Origin: Paramecium octaurelia
Taxonomy: Eukaryota; Ciliophora; Oligohymenophorea; Peniculida; Parameciidae
Direction of reading: 5' to 3'
Assembly (NCBI GenBank): GCA_905182995.1
Contig: CAJJDP010000079.1
Coordinates: 323,893 to 387,892 of the forward strand
DNA length: 64,000 bases
Shown: one piece after another, positions 1-12,149 of the stretch
How the letters are laid out: each line of letters starts with the position of its first letter
Position numbering within the stretch: the stretch's first letter is position 1
Notes under the pieces: generated by a model
What the model saw: the letters and a program-made list of their open reading frames with translations, nothing else
Database searches by the model: none
What the model was told of the DNA's origin: nothing
Translations under genes and position numbers: made by a program

Positions 1-581
1 TCACTCTCTTTCTCTCATCGGCAACTTCATTCAATTTTTAAAATTGTCGTTCCTTTTGATAATCATTCACAGCATTTGCATTTGTAGAGATAATCACTGC
101 CACCAATATTGCAAATCCTATTTTATTATAAATTAATTAAATACCTTCAATCCAAGCCAATTTCCTGTAACTCTCATCAGCAGTTGAAACATCAACTATA
201 ATACTGACAATGGCTGCTACGCATAAAACCTTCATTGTAAAGTCATTCAATGCACCCAGCCACAACTCACAATACCCTTTCGGCTCAATTTTAGGCTTCC
301 TATTGTGTCCAAATGCTTTCTCCCTCTCCAGTTGGTCTTGCATCGTCAACCCACTTTTGAAATCAGTACAAAGTCCTTCCTTTCACTATACATACATCCT
401 ATACCTCTATTAACTTCTCCCCTAATTCCTCCAATTTGTCTACTTCCTCAGCAAACACTCTTTCTTAGCACATGTAAGCAATCGAACACAACGTTTGCTT
501 AGCTATTCGAAATTTTCCATATGGTTCACACCCATCGTCTCTCATTTATTCCTGTTGCGTCATCGGGTCTTCTTCAGCCAT
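1..581 (-). CDS. Plasma-membrane-type Ca2+-transporting P-type ATPase, N-terminal part (runs off the left edge)
   Basis: Read from an ATG at 581 toward position 1. The protein starts MAEEDPMTQQEQ and reaches the diagnostic PMCA stretch FKSGLTMQDQLEREKAFG, then the first membrane segment (TMKVLCVAAIVSIIVD) and WIEGFAILVAVIISTN followed by NDYQKERQFQKLN, which is the TM1-TM2 and early actuator region of P2B Ca2+ pumps. An intron of 27 nt at 118-144 is needed to join WIEG to FAILV; a second intron of about 25 nt near 375-400 (acceptor AAG) joins the acidic N-terminus to GLCTDFKSG. The phosphorylation (DKTGT) and ATP-binding domains lie outside the window. Such pumps export cytosolic Ca2+ at the cell or alveolar-sac membrane; which membrane applies here cannot be told. 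Confidence 0.88.
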
Positions 582-2716
582 TGATTATTATTATTATTAT
601 TATAATAATCTTTTTATTTTCGAATCATAAGAATATGAAACAGTTATACATTAATTATCATCAATATATATAATTTGAAAATTTCTGTATCTTTATATTC
701 TTAGAATCTGATTAATTAACTCATTTTTACAAGGAAATCATTCCTCAAGTAATTACAATAGCTCATAAATATATTTTAACATTTATTCCAAATCATCCAT
801 TTCTAAAACCTCTCCTTTTTTTAAATTATCAAATTTACTCAATAAGCATATACTTATTAAACACTGACAAAATTTAAAGTCTCTCCTACGGAATTTTAAG
901 TGCTGTTATATTATTTTATTGCCACAGTTGGTACCTACAACGATGATTACATTGAATTAATTAACGAGTTGCAATCAAATTTAATAATTTTAAACTGCAC
1001 CTATACTTGAGGTTTAGACAAGAAAAGTTGTTAGGCACTTGATAAGCCTTAATTTCCTCTCCGCTTCTGCATATTTCATTGCCATAACAATTTCAGAAAA
1101 AAAAAGTTCTTATATAAATGCAATAATTATATTTAATAAAAATGATATCCTTATGTTGAATAAGGTTCAAGCGATTTCAATAATATTTATTTTAGACAGC
1201 CATTCATTAGGTTATATTTCAATTTTGATATTCTGGTCATCTAGACATCATAAAGATTTGTTTAAAAACATGATAAATATTCATAAGCATTTCATTAATA
1301 TTATATAAAGGATTCATTCTTACATATATAATAAATTTCCATAGATAGCTTATATATTATAAAATAGACAATTACACATATTTTAAGTAGATACCTCAGA
1401 AGATAAAGGAGTTATTCTGCTCAGGTTCTTTATGAATGATCTTAATCTATTATAAACATTTTTGAATGATGATAAAAAAATGCATGCTTATAATCAAGTT
1501 GATTTATTTTAAAAATTAATTATTCAAATTCTATAGAACTTTGTCCATTAATAATAAATCGGATTACACCATAAAATTGATTACTACAAATAAATTGATT
1601 TCATATAAATACTGAAAATAACAAAATTTATTATACTAATTATAAATAGAGAAATAGATAAAGTATGAAAGGAATAAGATCAACCAGAGCTCAATTCTAA
1701 TAGATAAGATAATAAAATAGTACATTCAATAAAAGGTATTACATATTTCTTTAATATAACATTAGTACACTTGTTTAAAAATAACAAAATATGATTACAA
1801 ATAGTTAGAGTTGTATATACTTAAATTAGACTTAAGTTTAATTAGCTATATACCTTGATGCCAATATAGATATCTAAAAGAAGTAACAGCTTGTTGTTCT
1901 TATCAATTATTATTTATTTAGATTAATAATATAATATAAAAATTATGTGATTTTGTTTTAAAGCAATGCAATTTCGATTTTCCGATTCTCATTAAATTAT
2001 CTAGTAGTTTTTATTGGTTCGTCCATTTATTAAATATTTCTAATTGGAATCATCCATTTTTAATTTCTCTTAAACAAAGATTTAATTTCGTATCTCTAAT
2101 AATATTTATTAAATTATTCTTTATTAATATTTTTAATATTTATATTATCTTCATACGTTAAGTATTTTATTTGTTATTACCATTCCTTTGAGGATATTTT
2201 ATTAGGTAAGAATAAGGATACTTAAATGTTATGGGAATTTTGATTTTGCAGACTCTCCAATTGATAATTAATATTATCCCTTTACTTTATAAGAAATAGA
2301 ATAGAATGATTTGTATATTATCAATCTTTAAAATTTTTGTTAATATTCTAAGAGCTGGATGTATGTACCATATCGACATGTTCTTACAATTTACTTTTAT
2401 TGTATATTTTAATATATTTATAAATAATATAAGAAATAATAGGGATTATCAATTGAAATTTTAACAGAAATTTTTTGAAAGTGAAATGAGAAAGATTGGA
2501 CATGAAAATTCCACATTAAAATTCATACGTCTAAATTTATTTAGGTTGTCGTGGTATTTAATTAAAGAGGAGACTGAAGAAAGAGTTGAATATGAAAAAG
2601 AACAAAATAATTTGGAAAGGAAATAAAGATATGTACAAAAATTAAATGAGAGAAATTGAGAGATATTTATACTTAATGAATGATTTGAACATTAAATAAT
2701 AAATATATCTTCATAA
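582..2716. other. Long gene-poor, AT-rich interval
   Basis: About 2.1 kb between the Ca2+-ATPase start and the MFS transporter start, long for a Paramecium intergenic region. Both genes diverge from it, so promoters should lie near its two ends. A run of TTATTATTATTATTATTATAATAAT sits at its left end (585-609). Apart from the weak frame described at 2231-2659 I see only low-complexity A/T sequence. Confidence 0.6.
2231..2659 (+). CDS. Uncertain 142-codon open frame
   Basis: A TGA-free frame begins ATG GGA ATT and ends at a TGA at 2657-2659. The N-terminal two thirds are hydrophobic and low in complexity, but the C-terminus is charged and coding-like (KEETEERVEYEKEQNNLERK). I recognise no family. 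In DNA this AT-rich, with a single stop codon, frames of this length arise by chance, so it could be a small gene, the relic of one, or noise. Confidence 0.25.
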
Positions 2717-4310
2717 ATGAAGCCTGTTCCTTAATCAGTAGCGTAAAGCGATCATGAATTGGACAAGAATCATCATGAAAGTTAAGCAGATGAACACGGA
2801 GACGAACATCACTTCAAAGAGTATTCACCTAAAGAGCTTCGAAGTATTAAAATCCAAGGTGTTGTTTGCTTACTTGGTGGGATTGCACTCCACTTTGTCC
2901 TTGGTACATTTTATCTATGGGGAGGCATAAGTAATTCATTTTTTCGAATGTCTAGGTCCTTACGTTGGTGCCTACATGAAGGATAAGGATCCAGATGTCA
3001 CATAATCGACACTCTAGATTGTGTTTCCAATTTTAGGAATAGCCACAAATTCTGTGCTCTCCTTTGGAGTTAAGTTGGCGCAAAGAATAGGATTTAAAAC
3101 TATGATTGCAGGAGCTGGATTCTTGATTTCCCTTGCATTTTTAATACTGTCCTTCATCAATAACATTTATGGATTCATCTTGATTTATTGCTTTATGATA
3201 GGAATACCCTCTGGATTGGTTTACATGTTGCCAATCAGTAAATTATTATATAATATAAATTAGTTTGTGGATGGAAATACTTCCCCTTCAATAGAGGAAT
3301 GGTTTCAGGTCTAATTATTGCTGGCTATGGATTTGGAGCATTCACATTCAATTTTATCTGCAAGGCTATTTGCAATCCCAATAACGAGGAACCTGATATT
3401 CCTTTTGATGAAGATGGGAAAGTAAAAAAATATTTTTCAAGGGATGTTTTTTAAAATGTTCCTTTCATGTTCTAGATGTTGGCTTTGTAAATAAATTATT
3501 CATACATATTAGATCATATTTCCTGTTAACCATCATTGCAACTCTATTGGTAAAATATCCCAGAGATTTGAATTTGGAATATTAACAAGTTTTAGGTGAT
3601 GGAAATAAGAAACCAAGTGGTATCAACCATGAAAAATCCGTTGATTATCACCCAACAGTTATGCATGCTGAATGTGAAACTCTAGGATAAGGTATGAAAT
3701 CAAGGCCATTTTGGTTTTTGATCGTGATGGTTTTGTGTTCAATCATTTTTGGAATGTTAATGGCTAATTGTTATAAAGTATTTGGATAAACTGTATTAAT
3801 CAGTTCTATTTAATTAGCTTGGGATTGATGATGCATCTTTAACAGTACTTGGTTCTGTTTAATCAGTCTGCAATGGAGGTTCAAGATTCGGATGGGCAGT
3901 ATTGTTTGATAAAATTGGTTTCAAAAAGGTTTATTTGATCATAGCAGTGATCAACTTAATTTGTACTGCCACCATTGGATATATCAATAATAGTTATGCT
4001 GGCTATTTCATTATTTTATGCATCACAATGTGTTGTGAAGGAGGATTATTCTCTTGTTATCCTGCTGTAAGTGCTAAGATATTTGGTCACAAGGTATGAT
4101 ATTTAAATTATTTTAAAGGTGGGACCTATCATTTATGGTGGATTATTCTTTGTTATTGGTCTATCCAATATGTTGGGATATTTATTGTACAAATTTGGAG
4201 AACCAAAGATAGGTTATGGTGGAGTCTTTTGGATTGTCTTTGGATTTTGTTGTGTTGCCTTCATATTGGGAATATTCTTTAAAGAGGACCATGATTGGAA
4301 AAAGAAATGA
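2717..4310 (+). CDS. Major facilitator superfamily transporter (oxalate/formate-antiporter-like)
   Basis: Six exons give 488 residues once five introns of 25-26 nt are removed (the first is 2931-2955; the last, before VGPIIYGG, ends AAAG). A His/Glu-rich cytosolic N-terminus (residues 1-40) precedes about twelve hydrophobic segments: GVVCLLGGIALHFVLGTFYL opens TM1, followed by GAYMKDKDPDVT, then ATNSVLSFGVKLAQRIG in the TM2-TM3 loop, the place of the MFS loop motif. The second half begins at SRPFWFLIVMVLCSIIFG and carries GGSRFGWAVLFDKIGFK, the repeated loop motif of the C-terminal bundle. The fold and spacing resemble the OFA/monocarboxylate branch of MFS. Substrate cannot be assigned. The ATG is the first in frame and a TGA ends the gene at 4308-4310. 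Confidence 0.85.
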
Positions 4311-4505
4311 ACATATTATTTTATTACCATTTGTGTAATTATCTATATATTCTAATAAATTTGCTTGATATCAAAATCGCGGCGGATGTCTTCTCTGCTT
4401 ATCACTAAATAAATGGGAAGATTACACAAATAGATTTATAATAAGTTTAATATAGTTGTATAAATTTTTGAGTTATTACTTAATTTAAATAATTATTATA
4501 TTAGA

Positions 4506-5248
4506 ATGACTGATACTAAAGGATCAATGGTGGCTCCATTATCTAAATATAAATTAGTATTCCTCGGAGATTAGTCTGTCGGGAAAACTTCGATAATAAA
4601 TCGTTTTATGTTTGACACATTTGATGGCAAAGATCATGTATTACAGTTTGAATATTCAAGCCTACAGTCGGCATTGATTTTATTTCCAAGACCCTCTACT
4701 ATGAGGATAGAACCATTCGACTTTAATTGTGGGATACTGCAGGTTAAGAGAGATTCAGATCCCTAATTCCAAGCTATATTAGAGATAGTGCGGTTGCTGT
4801 AGTTTGTTATGATGTTGAGGGTAATGTCTGATAATACAAAGTGAAATAATCATTTGATAGTGTTGCAAAATGGATTGAAGATGTGCGTCTAGAAAGAGGC
4901 AATGATGTAATAATCTTTTTAGTGGCCAACAAAATTGATCTTGAAAATAGGTAATGATTTGCATAATAATGGTAAGAGTTGTATCCACTGAGCAAGGTGC
5001 TGCTTTAGCTAAGGAATAAGATGCTCATTTTATTGAAGTTAGTGCAAAATCTGGTAGCAATGTCGAGTTACTGTTTAAATAAATAGCAGCCACTCTTCCA
5101 GGTACTGAAACATCCTAAATGGTTAATTCTGTTGTGAATAACCAAAATATACGTATTACATTTAGTATATTCATAAGCAAAAAACATAAAAATAGATAAC
5201 ACCGAAACTTAAGATTAGGAAAAAAATGATAGAAAGTCATGTTGTTGA
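4506..5248 (+). CDS. Rab6-like small GTPase
   Basis: Five exons give 215 residues. All GTPase motifs are visible: P-loop GDQSVGKTS, switch I region ending PTVGIDF, WDTAGQERFRS, NKID and the SAK motif (EVSAKSG). The stretch [18 protein letters not shown] matches Rab6, and the protein ends KSCC, the double-cysteine geranylgeranylation signal. Four introns (23, 21, 26 and 25 nt) are inferred from frame continuity; three of them end AAG rather than TAG, and the 21-nt one is unusually short. Rab6 proteins steer Golgi and endosome retrograde vesicle traffic. It lies 195 bp downstream of the MFS gene and converges on the next gene with 41 bp between their stops. Confidence 0.9.
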
Positions 5249-5289
5249 ATTCCTTAAAATATCATATATATATATTTATATATGTCTAT

Positions 5290-6515
5290 TCATAACTTTT
5301 GTTAGTAAAAATAATCATCTTCTGATCTAAATTCATGGTATTTTTGATGAGTTTATTGGCTTCGTTTTTTTACTCCTTAAAACATACACACCTTCTAATC
5401 TCGTAGGCAAGTTTCAGTCTACTTATTTTCCGATGCCTATTTAAAATATTCATTTAATCCGATGAAAATTGGTCTATTTGGTACTTTATTCCTACATAGA
5501 TAAGTGGTTTCTTGTAATTCTAACTTACCCCAATCGATGTGCTGAGGAACCATAGTAATCGATTATCTCTATTCCTTGTCTCTCTTGAACATTGTTACAT
5601 AACATCCTTTTGATTTCAGCAAAAAGTACTTTGTCATCCAATGAGATTTGAGTACTTTTTTTGCCTAAGCCATCTTTTTTTACTATTCAACAAAGAACTT
5701 TTACATGAGCAATTCTTTAAATAATTCCATCAATTGAAGTCCTTTAAAAAATTCTACTGTAATCATCTAATTTGTGTTATTGATTCTGTCTCTTGAATCA
5801 ATAATACAATTTATTTATGAAATGAACTATTCCAAAATTGATTGATATTAGTTTAATTTTGAATTAAAGCTTATAGACTGATACTTTAGAGTCTTTTTAA
5901 TAAACATTTCAATCAAACTCTCAAATTATTATCGTATTTACATTAATACTTATATTGATTATTATTATTAATCCTATTCATCGTTTCTTTAATTATTTTA
6001 CACGTTTAAGAAATCTAAAGTTGTTAAGAACTTATAAAAATCATCTAAATCATAATCCTCTTTTAAAATGTCTATATTTTATACGTTTATCATTGTAATT
6101 TTTTAATCATCCTCAAAGTGTATTGATGGCGAAAATAGAGATATTTTCTTTGTACATTTTGAACTCTTCCTCATCTATATTTCTTCCTCTTCTTCTAATT
6201 CAAAATCTAAATTTGCCAGCAAATTAAATTTCGAATAATTGGAGATGTTTTCTGAATCTTGATCGTAATAAATATGTTCTGCCTAATCGCCCTAATCTAA
6301 TTTTGTCATTAACATCTCGTACTCTCAAATTCAATCTGAGGTGTTCTAAAATATGGACCAGGAATTCCTTTAATCTTTTACTTTACGCAATCGGCTTGAA
6401 TTTCTTCTGCCGGGTCATCATTCTCATTAACAAAGGCCTCAGCCATCATATTATGAAAATTCGAAAAATCAAAATTTAAATACCCATCAAAAGTCTCTTT
6501 TAAGTCATCTGTCAT
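5290..6515 (-). CDS. Unknown acidic, glutamine-rich protein of about 396 residues
   Basis: Frame opens MTDDLKETFDGYLNFDFSNF and, after a frame change near 6320-6360, runs on through an acidic stretch (ELEEEEE), a Q-rich patch (NDEQDQQQQS) and a basic C-terminal part containing KVLKSHWMTKYFLLKSKGCY, which looks like a small folded domain. TGA at 5290-5292. Continuity requires removing 35 nt with a GTCC donor, an atypical Paramecium intron, or else a one- or two-base sequence error or real frameshift is present. No family recognised. Confidence 0.55.
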
Positions 6516-7026
6516 CAGCTTTATTTATTTTTATATTCTTTAAATTTATTTTCTTAATTAATATTAAAAAAGAGACAAATCATAAACTTACAATTCACCT
6601 AATGTTCTAATAAGGTGATGTTTCTATTGTCTAAATTAGGGTTGGTGATAAAAATTAATAAAATAAAAACTCTGCTTTTTTCCTTTGATTCAATTAATTA
6701 ATTGATTCTTATTTAATCCTGGATAAAGTATAACTTATTCTGTATTTTCTTTGGCATCCTAAATTCCGTAGTTAAAAAGAAAAACGCAAAGTAATTTACA
6801 TGAGAAATATTAACAATAACAACATATAATAAAGTAATTCACAATTTAACTTAATAGCGAAATATTTTCTTAAAAATGTTTCTTGAATTTTCTCAAAATT
6901 TTTGACAAGATTAATATATTTTTAAAACCTTTTAGGTTCTAAATTTAATTGCAAATTCTTTACATTAATAAGATTATAATTATAATTAATATCTATTGAA
7001 GTTAGTAATTTAAATGTATATATTAA
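6516..7026. other. Intergenic, AT-rich
   Basis: 511 bp between two minus-strand genes. It must hold the promoter of the acidic unknown and the 3' end of the PHD-finger gene. I see no gene or repeat in it. Confidence 0.5.
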
Positions 7027-9410
7027 TCAAAATAATCCGGATAATAAGTCAATGAATGTATTAATATTAATAATTTAATTATAAAATAGTTTTTTAAATT
7101 TAGTTATATCAATTTGAATATTTAAATTTCCTTATTGTAAAACATGCTCTATTAATTTAAATTCTAAATCCTAAACAGTTTTATTTAATAAATGCATATC
7201 TCTTGTTTATTTTGATTTACCATGATATTTATAGGGTTATATTTAAGGTATTAAATGAATAATATTAAGCAAGTCACCTCCAGAAGCATTCTCAAAAATA
7301 GATGAAATTTTCTCAACTAATTCAATAATGGATAGATCCTTCCAAATAATAACTTATTTAAAGAGTTTATATTATTTATAAGTTATTACTTCATAAATAT
7401 TAGTGCAATCTATTTAGAAGATCATCAATAAAATGATCAATATCTATTAATGAATTAGAGTCAAAAACTTATGCTCTAATAGAAATTCGGAGAGAGGTAT
7501 TCCATATATATTCTAATATTATTTTTAAGTCTTAATGAAATTAAGATGTAACATCTAATATCTTTATTTTTGACTATCATTCTATTCCTCGACAACTCTT
7601 GAAATGTTGGTGTCTCTCCTTCCTTTTATGATGACATTCAATTACTTGAATCTGTTATTTGCAGTAGTATTGCATCTTTTTTCTAACTGTTCCTTTTTAA
7701 ATGAGGATTATTTTTCGTTATTGGATTTGGTTGAGTAATCTCTTTTCAAGATTTCTTCTACTTATTGGTTGTTCTCATTCACTTGCGTTATTTCTAATTA
7801 TTTCAGATTAAATCTTTTCCTATTCCTCGATTGAGTTTAGCATTTTTAATATCCATAGACTCGTAATAGGCTTCGATTGAAGATTAGCTGTTCAATAGGT
7901 TAGGGACTAGATTGTGTTTTGCTTTTTGACGGCCTATGAATTTAAGAAATTGGGTTATTTAATATTTCCATAAGTTTTCGCTTCTCCTGTAATTTAAGCA
8001 TATAATATTTTATATTTAAATTAGATTGATTTTAATAATGCCTGGAATATTATATATTCAATACTCCCCAATCAAATCTCTATAGTTGATTTTTTAATTA
8101 ATTCTTCTTCGTAAATTTCTATTAGCGAATGAGGAATCCTAAGTCTTAAAGTAGGATGACATATATATATACTTCCTATTAAATTTATTGCTTTTAAGGC
8201 TGAGTAGTTTGTTAAGTGGGAACGACTTGTTAGATTTTCGGAGGAGAGGATTATTAAGGTTTTTATTTTTTTTTAGTTGAATTTCTTAATGAATCCAAAT
8301 CTTGTTTGATTTCATCTTCCATTAAATTGAATCGAAAAGCTAGAATATAAATTCCTTTAAAATACTGTATTAAATTTTATTATCTTTGGTTGCTACAAAT
8401 GTAATGTTCTTTTCTCTATTTCTGCAATCTTCTTATTCTATTATTGGTCGTTATTTGATGACCGGAGGTTCTTCAACTTTTTTAGGAACTTTTGGTTTCT
8501 TAACATTTTTGGAACATGTCAAACAGTGATATTGACTGGTTTCAAATTCTATTTGAATATTTTAATTTCTGTTTTTTTATTCACATACAATGTGATTCTA
8601 ATGTAATTAAATAACATAATCGTTACCCATTTTTGACAGGAATCACATTACACCCAGACTGCCTCATCATCGTAGGATCCATAAACCTGTTTGATAGTTG
8701 AATAATTGGTACTTATTCACAAAAGTCGCAATAATTTCCTTTATTATATAATTTGGAACATTTGTCACAAAAATATAGGATGTCATTCTTTTTGGACTTG
8801 ACTTTTTTGTCTCCCACATTCTTGCAGAGTGGATTATTGCATTTTTTGTGTTGTTGTACAGGTTCATCATCGTCAACTGTAATTGGATTATCAGCGCTAT
8901 TTTTGTATTTTTAGTTGAAATTTGTCTATTATAGAGGATAAGGATTTAAGAAATTGGGTTATTAGGAGAAATGAGCTGGATTGGGAAAGCATTGCATCAG
9001 TTCCATAGTTTTGGCAAGAGAGGTCATATCTACATAATAAATGGCAAAGCAATCAGTATATAGGTTATATAAATGAAAGTGGCAGGGATATAAATAATAG
9101 CTTACTCAGCAAATTAGGAGTCGGGAAGACATCCTTCGATGAATTGTTTAAGTTCAAACTTTGAGGCAGGTTGGGCAGGAGTGGCGTTGAAAAGAGCTAT
9201 AATTATTCGGGATTTTAAAATCCTTTAACCAATTGATGTTGTTGTAAGCTAAAATAATGATAAGCACATCAAAAATATATAGGGATATCAGTAAAATATA
9301 GCATGTTATAAATAGGATTGATGTCATACTTGATAAGCATTTGGTAGAATTCCAAATCTTAAGCACTGCTTACTAGCGGAAATAGAGAATTATTATTCAT
9401 TCCTTGACTC
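7027..9410 (-). CDS. PHD-finger protein with composite zinc cluster, Q-rich linker and long helical C-terminus
   Basis: The best part is at about 8540-8880 (reverse): cysteines in KCNNPLCKNVG, then FCDKCSKLYNKGNYCDFC and, after a 26-nt intron, VYGSYDDEAVWVQCDSCQKW, then a 29-nt intron and HIVCEQKNRN ... YHCLTCSK. This is a PHD finger (Cys4-His-Cys3 type with the aromatic W before the last pairs) preceded by a second cysteine cluster, as in chromatin readers. Downstream are a basic segment, a Pro/Gln-rich linker (SSPPKIQQVVPTQQTT), further short introns near 8140 and 8060, and an alpha-helical C-terminus reaching TGA at 7027-7029. The N-terminus (9060-9410) starts MSQGMNNNSLFPLVSS; two junctions there I could not resolve. 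Likely nuclear, histone-tail binding (inference). Confidence 0.65.
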
Positions 9411-9540
9411 ATTTATTTTATTGTTTAAATTAAACAGAACCTGAATTTATATAATTACATCTTTTGAATTAAAACAAAAACATTATCAAAGAGTTTTATT
9501 TAAAATTGTCTCATAAATGTATATATTTATATCTTAAATT

Positions 9541-11593
9541 TCATGAAACTATCTATAACACAGAGCATTCGTCATCTCCGTCAATATCTTAGATTTCATG
9601 AATCTCTTATTTGTTCTAAGTCAACTCCTCAGTTATACCTGAAATGTCCTATAGAACATCAGGTCTATTCAAAGCCTCCAATAAAAATGCTTAAGGATTC
9701 TTCTCCAAAGCATCTAAAATCTGTTAAGAACATGCCACGCAACTAAAATATAAGATGAACAATACTGCTTAAATGCTCTTCCATAAAATATTCTAACTTC
9801 AAAATCTGATAACTAACCTCTCAAGAAATGTGGCAACACTCCCAAATCAGTTTAATGTAATTGTTCCGGATTATCAGATGCTGGAGTTCCATCCAATAAT
9901 GGACTATGCATTAAACTGACAAATAATTCTGATGAATAAGCTGAAGCCAAGAAGGATAAACCTGGACGAGTAACTGTGCATTATTGATCTAAGGTTCTAT
10001 CTTTCATTGAATTTCCAGGCGACGAGATATCATTACAAAAGTAGCAAGCTAATCTTTCCCCATGGATTTCAGGATTGTATTTTTTCAATGAAATACCATG
10101 TCTGATAATCAAGAATGAATCGAATCCTAAAGCCACAGAAAAACACATCTTTCCATATGCATTACTCAATACAGTGGGCAACCATCTTGATTCTCTTGAA
10201 TCTGTTAATAGAAATACAGCATCATGAGTGCTTACCAACTCACTTAACTTGTAAAAAGATTCCAACGTTTATTAAACTTATAATTCTGTGACAAAATGAC
10301 CAGGCATAGGAATTTAAAGTTGATATCCTTCACTCTCTATATCAGGAAAGATCTTCTTTAATTTTTCTGCAGCAACCTCAGCCTTTGGTCTTCCTCCCTT
10401 AGTTGAATCCTCAAAATCGAATAAACTTTGTCTAACTGGATTACTATAAGAGATCCTTCCATAATCCACAAATGTTATTTTTCTTATTCCCCAACCGATG
10501 AGATTTCTTGCAAGTTGACAACCCAAAGTTCCTGCTCCTATTAACAACACTTTTTGTGTCTAAACTTTATCTAAGTCCAATTCAGGTAACAATCTCCACT
10601 TCATTAATTTGATATTCAAATCAACAGCCTCTTTGGCTAGTCTAAATTATAATTAGAAATATTTAAATACGATTATTCATCCATAAATGATTTCAAATCT
10701 ATTCTCTTTTCTTAAAGATAACCTTCAATATTGAAAGCTTTGTACTATCCATTTACCTCAGTTATTTTAGATTCAGATAAGTTTAATTCAACATAGATGG
10801 AATTCTTTAATTAAAATTGGTTCTTATTGATTGTCAAAGCATCCTTTATTACTATTATTTTAACATTATTGAGTTGATCTTTAAAAGAGTTATTTGTTAA
10901 TAAGAAAGCTATAAAGTTATTAAATTGACCATTTAATTGTGCTTAATTGAAAGAATCGAAATACAAGAATACCACCTCTGATTTATTTTTTTAATAGTCT
11001 TCGAATTGTACATATTACAAATTGTCCTTCCTTAGAATGACAAATGAAGTATTGGATATCTCTTTTTGTTATTGTTGGATTATGAGGGATAATTGCTATT
11101 AAAATTAGGGCATTTGATCACCTAAATAATCAGTAAGATTTTTCTAAACGATATTCTATATGTTTTCAACCTAAAATTGGGGAATAACCAATTTAAAGTA
11201 GAACAAATATTTCTTTAAATCAGCAAAGATGCTCATTCTTGCTGGAAATAGATTCGGCTTCTCTTCCTTGGAAAATGACTCAATCATCTTTTTAAAGGTT
11301 TATTGCACATAATTCAAATGATCAAATTCTTAATAGGCCTCTATTGTATTGTAATTTTAGAATTATATCCTTGAATACACTTCTAGAGGACCAGATTTAT
11401 TGATGGTAAGATCGTCCTGGAATGAATAGATATCCAAATATAATTATGAAGTTTTTTCAGGGTATGGATTTATTTTTGTTTTGACTAGCAAAGATCTTTC
11501 ACCATCATCCAATTTGTAAATCTCAATCTTATTTTTTGATAATTAGGACCAAAATCCAATATCAATCAAGGGTGAGAATGGAATAAATTACAT
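9541..11593 (-). CDS. ATG7: Ubiquitin-like modifier-activating enzyme ATG7 (autophagy E1)
   Basis: Three exons, 666 residues (human Atg7 is about 700). The N-terminal domain opens [15 protein letters not shown], typical of Atg7. The adenylation domain shows [16 protein letters not shown], the nucleotide loop [31 protein letters not shown], and DSRESRWLP. The catalytic cysteine lies in [16 protein letters not shown], and the C-terminus keeps HFLRGQLSDF and the following VACS cysteine motif. Introns: 29 nt before LAKEAVDLN and 23 nt before CVACSQ. Atg7 activates Atg8 and Atg12 with ATP and hands them to Atg3 and Atg10 in the cytosol. The start codon is only 22 bp downstream of the stop of the neighbouring minus-strand gene; an earlier in-frame ATG at 11697 lies inside that gene and is less likely. 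Confidence 0.95.
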
Positions 11594-11615
11594 TTTTTTA
11601 ATTAATAAATTAAAG

Positions 11616-12149
11616 TCAATATGGTGTATCAAAGAAGTCTTAAACTGTGATTTATCTCTTAAATTTCCTCTCTCTTTATTAAAACCAATCTTTTCCATAA
11701 AGGTTTTCCACATAATCAGTGAAGGTCACTAATTGATATGCATTTTATTTTTAGGCTTATTGACTTATTCTTGGTATTTCCACTCCAGTGAAAAAGTCGT
11801 CCACATCACTCTTATCATTTAAATCGATTTTTGGTTGCGTCTCTTTTCTCCTAAACCGAAAAGGTCGGACTTCTTTTACTTCCTTCTATTACAAATCACT
11901 ATCAGTCTTTATATATCGGGTGCTTTCTTCACTATCTATCTTTTAGCTAAAAAAGAAGCGTGATTTCTTAGAAGATTGCTAATCTAGCAAGTTGTCAAGA
12001 CTATCTAGATTGCCCTAAAGGGAGTTAGAGTCTGTTGTTATTGTGTAATTTGATTTCTTAACAGTTTTGGCAGATGAATAATCTTGCTCATTGTCGAGCT
12101 TCAATACATTAGTAGAATATTAAGAGAAAGTTGTTTTTCTAAAAGACAT
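11616..12149 (-). CDS. Unknown 177-residue basic protein
   Basis: Single uninterrupted frame from ATG at 12149 to TGA at 11616-11618. Begins MSFRKTTFSQYSTNVLKLDN, is Ser/Lys/Gln-rich and probably disordered for its first two thirds, then has a denser segment NAYQLVTFTDYVENLYGKDW and ends VQDFFDTPY. No signal peptide, membrane segment or known motif. It lies immediately upstream of ATG7 on the same strand, but there is no evidence of co-transcription or shared function. Confidence 0.7.

Noticed and set aside
1039-1308. An 89-codon plus-strand open frame in the gene-poor interval
   Set aside because: Low-complexity, Ile/Phe/Asn-rich composition expected from AT-rich DNA; no motif and no frame extension when TAA/TAG are read as Gln.
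4376-4410. Locally GC-rich patch (TCGCGGCGGATGTC) after the MFS gene, considered as a tRNA or small RNA
   Set aside because: No cloverleaf or hairpin could be drawn by eye; too short to support.
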